From NCBI GenBank assembly GCA_016213405.1, contig JACRAM010000056.1, positions 1 to 64,000 on the forward strand: 64,000 nucleotides of DNA, given 5' to 3'. Position 1 is the first letter of the stretch. Every line of letters starts with the position of its first letter. Positions 42,620 through 49,873 of this stretch are shown in pieces. The DNA is from Bacteroidota bacterium (GTDB taxonomy: Bacteria > Bacteroidota > Bacteroidia > Palsa-948). Position numbers and translations under genes: made by a program. Under the pieces are notes generated by a model. The model saw nothing but the letters and a program-made list of their open reading frames with translations. It made no database searches and was not told where the DNA came from.

Positions 42620-42650
42620 AAAAAATACAAATCATTAAATAAAAAAACAG

Positions 42651-43751
42651 ATGGGAGAACTTAAAAACCATAACCTTGTTGAAACTAACTACAAGGATAT
42701 TATTTTCGAAAAACGCCCCTGTATAAATCATGACGGCAAACCTGTCAAGGATTTATACAACGCATGGATTATTCTCAACAATCCCAAGCAGTATAATTCT
42801 TACACTACACAGGCGGTAAAAGAAATTATTCTCGCGTTTGGCGAAGCGTCCAATGACAGAAGCGTTGTTGCGGTTGTGTTTACCGGTGTTGGTGATAAAG
42901 CATTTTGCACAGGCGGAAACACAAAAGAATATGCAGAATATTATTCGGGAAATCCTCAGGAGTATTCACAGTATATGCGTTTGTTCAATGATATGGTCAG
43001 CGCTATTCTGAAATGCGAAAAACCCGTAGTTTGCCGAGTGAACGGAATGCGTATAGGGGGTGGACAAGAAATCGGAATGGCTTGTGATTTCACGATTGCT
43101 CAGGATATGGCTCGCTTTGGGCAAGCAGGTCCAAAACACGGAAGCGCAGCAATTGGCGGTGCAACAGATTTTCTTCATCTATACGTGGGAGTAGAACGAG
43201 CAATGATGTCACTCACACTTTGCGAACCATGGACAGCTCATCAGGCATACAATTTCGGAATGATCACAGATATTGTTCCTGCCTTGAAAGTAGATGGAAA
43301 ATTTATTGCCAACCCACTTGTAGTTGTAGATAAATATACTGATGAATTCGGAAAAATTATTTTTGGCACGATGAAAACAGGAGACGAAATGAAGAAAGGA
43401 AAAGAAGTAATGTCAAAAGGAACGGTTGATTTATCAATACTGGATGAAGCCGTCAATAAACTTATTGCGAAACTATTGCACACGTTTCCGAATTGTCTCG
43501 CAAAAACTTTGTCTGAAGTGCGCAAGAAAAAACTCGAGCACTGGGATAAAAATAAAGAATCAAGCAGAGAATGGCTTGCACTGAATATGATGACAGAAGC
43601 GAAAGCAGGATTTAAAGCATTCAATGACGGGCCCAAAGATAATCGCGAGGCGGATTTCATCAAACTCCGACAACTGCTTGCTGAAGGTAAAGAATGGAAC
43701 GAAGAAATGCATAAATTAATTTCTCCTCAATATCAAACTGCAAAAGCATGA
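42651..43751 (+). CDS. oah: 6-oxocyclohex-1-ene-1-carbonyl-CoA hydrolase
   Basis: 366-residue crotonase-family hydrolase; much longer than ordinary enoyl-CoA hydratases (~260). Marks: FCTGGNTKEYAEYYSGNPQE, RLFNDMVSAILKCEKPVVCR, NGMRIGGGQEIGMACDF, RFGQAGPKHGSAAIGGATDF, WLALNMMTEAKAGFKAFNDG. These match Oah proteins of anaerobic benzoate degraders. It cleaves the ring of 6-oxocyclohex-1-ene-1-carbonyl-CoA, giving 3-hydroxypimelyl-CoA. Oah is often used as the marker gene for anaerobic aromatic degradation. Overlaps dch by 4 bases. Confidence 0.95.
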   Translation: MGELKNHNLVETNYKDIIFEKRPCINHDGKPVKDLYNAWIILNNPKQYNSYTTQAVKEIILAFGEASNDRSVVAVVFTGVGDKAFCTGGNTKEYAEYYSGNPQEYSQYMRLFNDMVSAILKCEKPVVCRVNGMRIGGGQEIGMACDFTIAQDMARFGQAGPKHGSAAIGGATDFLHLYVGVERAMMSLTLCEPWTAHQAYNFGMITDIVPALKVDGKFIANPLVVVDKYTDEFGKIIFGTMKTGDEMKKGKEVMSKGTVDLSILDEAVNKLIAKLLHTFPNCLAKTLSEVRKKKLEHWDKNKESSREWLALNMMTEAKAGFKAFNDGPKDNREADFIKLRQLLAEGKEWNEEMHKLISPQYQTAKA

Positions 43752-44536
43752 AAAAAGTAATTGTAAAATATTCTCACGGTAACTCAATTGCCAGGATAAC
43801 TCTTACGGATGGAAAAGGAAATGTTCTGGATCATCTGATGATGGAAGAACTTCAATCCGTTTTTAATGAATTCAAAAGCAAACCCGAAATCAAACTCATC
43901 ACATTTGAAGGAGCAGGAAAACATTTTTCATTTGGAGCAAGTGTGGAAGAACACAAAAAAGAATTTGCCGCAGCTATGCTCAGGGGGTTTCATCAGTTAT
44001 TTTATTCGCTGAGAGATTTATCCATTCCGACTGCCGCAATCATCAGCGGACAATGTTTGGGTGGCGGAATGGAACTTGCCATCATGTGTAATTTTCTTTT
44101 CGCAGATAGAACGGCAAAGTTCGGTCAACCCGAAATTATGCTCGGAGTTTTTCCTCCACCTGCTTCTCTCATTCTTCCTGAAAAAATCGGATTGGCGAGG
44201 GCTGAAGATTTATTGCTGACAGGAAAAACTATTTCAGCACAAGAGGCAAAATCCATCGGACTGGTAAATGAGTTGTATGACGATAGAGTTGCCATGGATA
44301 CAGAAATAGAAAAATGGATTGAAACAAACATTTTACCTAAAAGCTCTTCATCTCTGCGGTTTGCTGTGCGTGCTTCACGCGCAAAATTCAATCATCTGCT
44401 CAGCAATTTTCTTCCTCAGTTAGAAAGTCTGTACGTAAAACAGTTGATGGAAACCCACGATGCAAATGAAGGAATAAACTCATTTATCGAAAAAAGAAAA
44501 CCCATTTGGGAAAACAATAAAGCATTTTCAAAATGA
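43748..44536 (+). CDS. dch: Cyclohexa-1,5-diene-1-carbonyl-CoA hydratase
   Basis: 262-residue crotonase-family protein. GKHFSFGASVEEHKKEFAAAML, GQCLGGGMELAIMCNF and KFGQPEIMLGVFPPPASLILP are characteristic of dienoyl-CoA hydratases of the benzoyl-CoA pathway. It adds water to the product of benzoyl-CoA reductase to give 6-hydroxycyclohex-1-ene-1-carbonyl-CoA. The start overlaps the stop of oah (ATGA) in an operon PanE-BcrA/thiolase'/had/oah/dch, which is the chemical order in reverse for the last three. Confidence 0.92.
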   Translation: MKKVIVKYSHGNSIARITLTDGKGNVLDHLMMEELQSVFNEFKSKPEIKLITFEGAGKHFSFGASVEEHKKEFAAAMLRGFHQLFYSLRDLSIPTAAIISGQCLGGGMELAIMCNFLFADRTAKFGQPEIMLGVFPPPASLILPEKIGLARAEDLLLTGKTISAQEAKSIGLVNELYDDRVAMDTEIEKWIETNILPKSSSSLRFAVRASRAKFNHLLSNFLPQLESLYVKQLMETHDANEGINSFIEKRKPIWENNKAFSK

Positions 44537-44559
44537 AAACAATAAAATAGCCAGAATGT

Positions 44560-44964
44560 TCATTCTGCCGCTTCGTTTTCTTTTAAATATTTTTTCTCGT
44601 AATATTCTGAAAGTTCTTTGCCCTGCCTGTTTTGAGATTCCAATGTCCAGTCATCAGTGGCAGTTGCTTTAAGCCATACCCTTCCCGATTGTCTGAAAAC
44701 CTGAACAGATAATCCGTATACATCACTGAACCCTTGTTCCAAATCTGAAACGGACATAGTGGGCGTAATGGTGAGCTTTCCTTTATTGTGAATTACTCGG
44801 CACTGCCCGATAGTTTTGCTCGGATGCTTCATTATTTTTTTTGACGAAGGCGCACCCACTTTATGCGGTTTGCCGAAGAATTGCAATTTCAGATAAGGAA
44901 ATATTTTGCTGAATTCTTTCTGAATGGCATAAATTTTTCGGTGGTCGTTAATAAGGATTTTCAT
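44560..44964 (-). CDS. Conserved hypothetical protein of Bacteroidota
   Basis: 134 residues, start at 44964 (MKILINDHRKIYAIQKEF); an upstream in-frame ATG at 45018 would add a non-conserved 18 residues. Body: FPYLKLQFFGKPHKVGAPSS, KTIGQCRVIHNKGKLTITP, LEQGFSDVYGLSVQVFRQSGRVWLKAT, TDDWTLESQNRQG. I recall this as a common Bacteroidota family without a known function. Two Fnr-type boxes lie upstream at 45102 and 45124. Convergent with dch. Confidence 0.8.
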   Translation of the reverse strand: MKILINDHRKIYAIQKEFSKIFPYLKLQFFGKPHKVGAPSSKKIMKHPSKTIGQCRVIHNKGKLTITPTMSVSDLEQGFSDVYGLSVQVFRQSGRVWLKATATDDWTLESQNRQGKELSEYYEKKYLKENEAAE

Positions 44965-45071
44965 TGTTGTATTGTTAACCGTGCAGTGCGAATAGAGAAC
45001 TATGCGTGTGAACTGCAATTTTTTTCTTGGTGCTGCAATAAATTAAATTCTTAGAGAATATTGTATAACAG

Positions 45072-45137
45072 CGAAAATAAGGCTGTTCAACAGAACATGA
45101 AATGACTATTGTCACATAGGGTAATGATAAAAATCAT
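45072..45137 (-). promoter_or_regulatory. Two Fnr-type boxes plus -7 element (44560-44964 gene)
   Basis: Minus-strand TATTTTCG (45079-45072), one mismatch from TAnnTTTG. ATGAC-TATT-GTCAC (45102-45115) is centred 29.5 bases upstream and ATGAT-AAAA-ATCAT (45124-45137) another 22 bases, as at the cytochrome promoter (16123). Confidence 0.68.
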
Positions 45138-45150
45138 ATCAGGAAAGAAA

Positions 45151-46209
45151 TCAGTTTCTCATCCTGGCGAGTTTGTCGTACTGAACCACAGCAATAGCTC
45201 CACCTTTGATATCAACTAATCCTTCATCCTTAAAATCGCTGAGGGTACGGATGGTAGTTTCAGTGGCAGTGCCTGCAAGGTTTGCCAAATCTTCGCGGGA
45301 AATATTCATTCTGAACTGCTGTTCCTCGTTTTTTTTGTAACGGTTGCAGAGTGTAACAAGTGCTTCGGCAACTCGTTTTCTCACTGAGTTGTATGCAAGT
45401 TTGATAAGTTGTTCTTCTTTTTCCTGAAGATTGTCAGAAAGCATTTTAATAAACTTGCGCGACACCTCAGCATTTTTATAAACAAGCGCAAAAAAATCTT
45501 CTTTTGGAATCAAACATATTTCAGAATCTTCCAATGTCGTAGCGGAATCTGTGTATTGACCCTCTTCGAGCAAAGCAAGATAACCAAAGAAATCTCCATC
45601 CTTATAAAGCCCGGTGATGAATTCTTTTCCCTGCTCGTGTGTTTTATATGTTTTCACCTTGCCTTTTACCACGAAATAAATCCCTCTCGGATAACTGCTT
45701 TCTATATAAATATTTTCCTTTTTCCTATAGGTTCTTACCTCACGCTGTTCAGACAATTTTTTTAAATCCTCCATTCCTTTTGCGCTGGTGATAAACTCAT
45801 TTAATCCTTCTATGCTCTTTGAAAACTCTTTCTTCATCATTTCTGATTTTTTTAACCGGCTCTCAATAGCATTCAGGAGTTCAATGTCGTCAAACGGTTT
45901 CGTTACATAGTCATCTGCACCCATTTCCATTCCTTTTCGGAAATCAGTGCGGTCTGCTTTTGCGGTAAGAAATATGAAGGGAATTTTTGCCGTTTCGGTG
46001 CTTTTTGAAAGCAAGTGAAGCACTCCGTACCCATCCATCAACGGCATCATAATATCACAGATAATTAAATCGGGTTTATCTTTTTGTGCCAGCTCAATGC
46101 CTTCTTTCCCGTTTTTAGCTGTAATAACTTTGTATTTGGAAAGCTCAAGAATCTCTGCGGTATTTTCACGCATATCCTTGTTGTCTTCAATCAAAAGAAT
46201 TTTCTTCAT
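45151..46209 (-). CDS. Response regulator fused to a Crp-type DNA-binding domain
   Basis: 352 residues. Residues 1-125: receiver domain with Asp52 (IICDIMMPLMDG) and Lys ~105 (YVTKPFDDIEL). Residues ~130-352: Crp/Fnr beta roll and winged helix, with ICLIPK keeping the Cys that aligns to FNR Cys122 but no N-terminal Cys motif. Recognition helix GTATETTIRTLSDF carries Glu and Arg with Ile between, as in the 8034 and 14677 regulators. It can therefore read ATGAT-type sites under the command of a phosphorelay rather than a cluster. The start overlaps the stop of the kinase (ATGA), so the pair is translated together. Confidence 0.92.
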   Translation of the reverse strand: MKKILLIEDNKDMRENTAEILELSKYKVITAKNGKEGIELAQKDKPDLIICDIMMPLMDGYGVLHLLSKSTETAKIPFIFLTAKADRTDFRKGMEMGADDYVTKPFDDIELLNAIESRLKKSEMMKKEFSKSIEGLNEFITSAKGMEDLKKLSEQREVRTYRKKENIYIESSYPRGIYFVVKGKVKTYKTHEQGKEFITGLYKDGDFFGYLALLEEGQYTDSATTLEDSEICLIPKEDFFALVYKNAEVSRKFIKMLSDNLQEKEEQLIKLAYNSVRKRVAEALVTLCNRYKKNEEQQFRMNISREDLANLAGTATETTIRTLSDFKDEGLVDIKGGAIAVVQYDKLARMRN

Positions 46210-47387
46210 TGTGGAAATGTAATAATAAATGTTGTTCCTTTATTTTCTTCGCTCGATACATCAATAGAGCCGTTCATTAGCTCAATGTATTTTGCCACGA
46301 TATTCAGCCCCAATCCTGTTCCTTGAATATGCGTTGCATTATGACCCCTGAAAAACCGTTCGAACAAATACTTTTGATCTTCTTTTGAAATCCCTATGCC
46401 TTTATCCTTTACGATAATTTTCACAGATGATTTTTTTACATCAGATGAGATTTCGATAGATTTTCCTTCAGGAGAAAATTTTATTGCATTGGAAACAAGA
46501 TTGAACAGAATATTTTTAAGAAGTTTTTTGTCAAGCGAAACGGATTCATTTCCTGAATAGGTATAAAAAATATTCTGCCCACCTTTTGTTATTGACTGCA
46601 TTTCAGAAATTATTTCAGAAACAAATTCATTCAAATTAAATTCTTCCGATATATTCTCTACTTTTCCCTCTTCTAATTTGCTGACAGACAGAAAATCGTT
46701 TAGAATATCAGTAAGATTACTTATAGATGATTTTATTTTGCTGATATGCTTGTCCTGTTTTTCTATGTCCTGTATCTCACCGTATTTTTTCACAAGCGAA
46801 AGCGAAGACTGTATCGTGGCAAGGGGAGTGCGGAATTCGTGCGATGCCATTGATACGAAACGTGATTTTAAACCATTCAGCTCTTTTTCTTTTTCAAGAG
46901 ACACATTCAAATCTTTTTGTGTTTTTTCCAGTTCCTCTATCGCCTCCTCCAATATCAGCGTGCGGTTCTTCACCTGCAATTCAAGTTCAGCTGAATAATT
47001 TTTCATTTTTTCTTCTGCCTGTTTGCGATGAGTAATGTCAACAATGAATGCGATAGTAAATTTTTTTTCATCTGTTGAATAAGGACTCAAACTAATTTCG
47101 ACCGGAAACTCCTTTCCATCTTTTTTCATTCCGAAAAGTTCCATTCCACCTCCCATCGAACGGGCGTGCGGATGTTCATTGTATTTATCCCTGTGCTCAA
47201 CGTGCCTTTGAGCCAGCCGCTGTGGAACAAGCACTTCAATTCTCTTTCCAATGAGTTCATTTTTTCCATAGCCAAAAAGTTTTTCAGCGCTTGGATTCAT
47301 TCTGGTGATTTCGCCTTTTTCATTAATCACAAGAATTCCTTCCACAGCAAATAAAAAAAGGGCTTCAATACCTTCTTTTCCTTCCAT
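46206..47387 (-). CDS. PAS-domain sensor histidine kinase
   Basis: 393 residues. PAS domain (about 5-115: LFLFAVEGILVINEKGEITRMN, LFGYGKNELIGKRIEVLVPQRL), a short coiled coil (125-170), HisKA with His183 in ASHEFRTPLATI, and a HATPase domain with LVSNAIKFSPEG, KDKGIGISKEDQ, FFRGHNATHIQGTGLGL. No membrane helices and no cysteine motif were seen, so it senses something in the cytoplasm, perhaps redox via PAS. Partner of the REC-Crp regulator. Its promoter also has an ATGAT-type box. Confidence 0.92.
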   Translation of the reverse strand: MEGKEGIEALFLFAVEGILVINEKGEITRMNPSAEKLFGYGKNELIGKRIEVLVPQRLAQRHVEHRDKYNEHPHARSMGGGMELFGMKKDGKEFPVEISLSPYSTDEKKFTIAFIVDITHRKQAEEKMKNYSAELELQVKNRTLILEEAIEELEKTQKDLNVSLEKEKELNGLKSRFVSMASHEFRTPLATIQSSLSLVKKYGEIQDIEKQDKHISKIKSSISNLTDILNDFLSVSKLEEGKVENISEEFNLNEFVSEIISEMQSITKGGQNIFYTYSGNESVSLDKKLLKNILFNLVSNAIKFSPEGKSIEISSDVKKSSVKIIVKDKGIGISKEDQKYLFERFFRGHNATHIQGTGLGLNIVAKYIELMNGSIDVSSEENKGTTFIITFPQ

Positions 47388-47436
47388 TTTCTTTTGTAGA
47401 GTAGATTTGGCACGAAAGTATAAATTTGGCGGAGAA

Positions 47437-47479
47437 CAAAAATAAATACTGATATTTGCCCCTACATGATAAATATCAC
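47437..47479 (-). promoter_or_regulatory. Fnr-type box plus perfect -7 element (kinase operon)
   Basis: Minus-strand TATTTTTG (47444-47437) is an exact -7 match. ATGAT-AAAT-ATCAC (47466-47479) is centred 28.5 bases upstream (one base less than elsewhere). It is also about -67 relative to a possible promoter (TTATTTTG, 47525-47532) for the divergent uspA gene. Confidence 0.65.
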
Positions 47480-47578
47480 GATAACAACCTGCAGTAACCG
47501 CAGTAATGACCTATCTTGATATTCTTATTTTGAAAAGATTATAAATCAACATAAAAACAATTAATTAATTCTACCCCT

Positions 47579-48445
47579 ATGAAAACAATTCTTGTCCCCA
47601 CTGACTTTTCCGAATGTTCCACAGCAACATTTCCTTATGCGGTTCTTATCGCAAAAAAAACAGGAGCGAAAATTTTACTCCTGCACGTGTTGGACGTTCA
47701 AGGAAATACTTCTGACGCACCTTACATGATAGCCGCGATGAACACCACCAAGGTCAGAATGCAAAAATTAATGAGAGAACCGATACTGAAAGGTGTTGAA
47801 GTTACCGATGCCATTGAAGTTGGTTCTATTAGTCGGAAAGTAAATGAAGCGGCAAAAAAACACAAAGCTGATATGATTGTAATGGGAACTCATGGCGCAA
47901 GCGGCTGGCACGAGGCGTTCATCGGCAGTAATGCAGAACGCATTGTCCGCGATGCGGACGTGCCTGTACTTTCCATCAAGAACAAAATAAAAAATCTTAA
48001 ATTGGAAAATATTATTTATGCCACAGATTTTTCAGAAGAAACCTTTATCGTATTTCCTATCATTAAAAAAATCGCACAAACAATCGGAGCCAAACTGGAT
48101 CTCATGAAAGTAGTTACAAGGATTGACTTTGAAACCACACGAGAAACACAAAAGTCAATCAATAGATTCAAGAAAAAGGCAGGCGCTCAAGAACATTCGG
48201 TATTCATATATTATGACGATGTGAAGCAGGAAGGCATTAGAGGTTATGCCAACACTATGAAAGCCGATATGATTGCGCTTGGCACTCACGGCAGACACGG
48301 CTTGTCCCATTTCTTTAACGGAAGCATTGCCGAAGATTTAGTGAATCATTCTCCGCTGCCTGTGCTCACTATTAACATTCATAAAAAACTGATGAAGCCG
48401 GAAGTTGAAATTCAATCTCAGAAAAAAAGTTCAACACGAACCTGA
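47579..48445 (+). CDS. uspA: Universal stress protein, two Usp domains
   Basis: 288 residues with two tandem Usp folds. Domain 1: ILVPTDFSECSTATFPYAV ... MIVMGTHGASGWHEAFIGSNAERIV. Domain 2: NIIYATDFSEETFIVFPII ... MIALGTHGRHGLSHFFNGSIAEDLV. Both keep the Gly-rich ATP-binding loop (G-x2-G-x9-G-S/T type). Cytoplasmic stress protein, often induced on anaerobiosis. Possibly under the box at 47466 in reverse direction. Confidence 0.9.
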   Translation: MKTILVPTDFSECSTATFPYAVLIAKKTGAKILLLHVLDVQGNTSDAPYMIAAMNTTKVRMQKLMREPILKGVEVTDAIEVGSISRKVNEAAKKHKADMIVMGTHGASGWHEAFIGSNAERIVRDADVPVLSIKNKIKNLKLENIIYATDFSEETFIVFPIIKKIAQTIGAKLDLMKVVTRIDFETTRETQKSINRFKKKAGAQEHSVFIYYDDVKQEGIRGYANTMKADMIALGTHGRHGLSHFFNGSIAEDLVNHSPLPVLTINIHKKLMKPEVEIQSQKKSSTRT

Positions 48446-48467
48446 TTTATTACGAAAAGCGTTGTGT

Positions 48468-48848
48468 TTATTTTGCGAACGCGATAATATGTCCGTCAGG
48501 ATCGGCACAATAGGCAACTAGGTCGCCCCAATCTCTTGCTTCTGCTTTGCTGATTTCTTTTGCTCCTGCTTTTACCGCTCGCGCTAATGCTTCTTCCGGA
48601 TTCTCTACAAACAAATATAATTCACATCTGGGAATTCGATTGCCAAGTTCAGGATGAGGAGTAAATGGAACAAGGATTTTGGCAATTCCTTTTTCCGGCA
48701 TCAATCCGAGCTTCAAATTATCGGCAAGAAAAAATTCTGTCATTCCCGGAACATCAAGGGAAGGTTGTTGCTGAAGCACGGTTGAATAAAAATCTCTGCT
48801 ACTCTCCTGATTTGCAACATAGAGAATTATCATCGGAAGTTTTGCCAT
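48468..48848 (-). CDS. VOC (glyoxalase/bleomycin-resistance) family protein
   Basis: 126 residues, single vicinal-oxygen-chelate fold. ILYVANQESSRDFYSTVLQQ at the N-terminus, ELYLFVENPEEALARAVKAGA in the middle, and LVAYCADPDGHIIAFAK at the C-terminus (DPDGHI is a VOC hallmark). Metal ligands are not certain; function unknown. Two bases before the CDF transporter. Confidence 0.88.
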   Translation of the reverse strand: MAKLPMIILYVANQESSRDFYSTVLQQQPSLDVPGMTEFFLADNLKLGLMPEKGIAKILVPFTPHPELGNRIPRCELYLFVENPEEALARAVKAGAKEISKAEARDWGDLVAYCADPDGHIIAFAK

Positions 48849-48850
48849 AA

Positions 48851-49849
48851 TCAGGAAATTTCATGTTTTATGTCGGGTAAAAGATTTTCTATTGTCCAAT
48901 CCAGTTTCTTTACAAATGCATGTTTTCTGTGAGCGCAGTTTTCAATCGTGCATAATGGACAGGATGAAGTCGGGCAGGGATCGGCATGAATGAAAAACTC
49001 TATTTCGTCCCAGAGATTTTCTTTCACAATTTTTTCTACTGCACTCATTTCCTTATGAGATTCTTCCAGCGAATCATACCAAGGCAGTGTAAGATGAACA
49101 TCAATATGCAATCGTGAACCATATTTAAGAATGCGGAGATTGTGCATATCAATCCATTTTGCTCTTCGGTTTTTAATAAGAATAGCAACGAGTTGATTCA
49201 GTTTTTCAATATCCGCTTTGTCTAGAAGATTTGTTACTGACTCCTGAACGAGTTTAAATCCGGTAAACAGAATTACGCTTCCGAAAATAATTGCCATCAC
49301 ATTATCAATCCATGAAATATTTGTGAAGTAAATCAATCCTAAACCGATAATTAACCCTACGCTTGAAATGGTATCGCTGATGAGATGTTTCCCGTCAGCA
49401 ATCATTGTCAGAGAATTAAATTTATTCCCTTTTCTCACAAGATAACTTCCCATAGCAAAATTGCAGAACCCGGCAAATCCGGAAAATGCCAGTCCTACAT
49501 CCAGCTTTTCAAGAACAGGCGGATAGAAAAAAGAATATACTGCGTTGCCTATAATGGAAATTCCCGCTATGAAAATGAGTGCACCTTCAAATCCTGCTGA
49601 AAGATTTTCAATTTTCCCGTGACCGTAAGGATGGTCGGCATCTTTGGGCTGAGAAGCGAAGTAAATGCTGTACAAAGCAAATCCCCCTGCCACAACATTG
49701 ATGATAGATTCAAGCGCATCTGATAAAACCGCAACCGAGTGCGTAATGAAGTAGGCAAAAAATTTAATTGCCATCAGCGCAACGCTGAAGAGCAACGTAA
49801 TTCGCATGACGCGGATTTTTGTTTTATTGACCTCAGAGAGAATTACCAC
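48851..49849 (-). CDS. Cation diffusion facilitator (CDF) transporter
   Basis: 332 residues. Membrane helices with AVLSDALESIINVVAGGFALY (helix 2, metal-binding D-x3-S-type motif) and AFSGFAGFCNFAMGSYLV, then GKHLISDTISSVGLIIGL (helix 5, H-x3-D). DADHPYGHGKIE is the CDF loop. The C-terminal cytoplasmic domain (LRILKYGSRLHIDVHLTLP) ends in a Cys/His-rich tail (CPTSSCPLCTIENCAHRKH), unusual and likely metal-binding. Exports Zn, Fe or other divalent cations from the cytoplasm. Confidence 0.9.
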   Translation of the reverse strand: MVILSEVNKTKIRVMRITLLFSVALMAIKFFAYFITHSVAVLSDALESIINVVAGGFALYSIYFASQPKDADHPYGHGKIENLSAGFEGALIFIAGISIIGNAVYSFFYPPVLEKLDVGLAFSGFAGFCNFAMGSYLVRKGNKFNSLTMIADGKHLISDTISSVGLIIGLGLIYFTNISWIDNVMAIIFGSVILFTGFKLVQESVTNLLDKADIEKLNQLVAILIKNRRAKWIDMHNLRILKYGSRLHIDVHLTLPWYDSLEESHKEMSAVEKIVKENLWDEIEFFIHADPCPTSSCPLCTIENCAHRKHAFVKKLDWTIENLLPDIKHEIS

Positions 49850-49873
49850 CGTTCCACAAACTTATGTTTTTAG

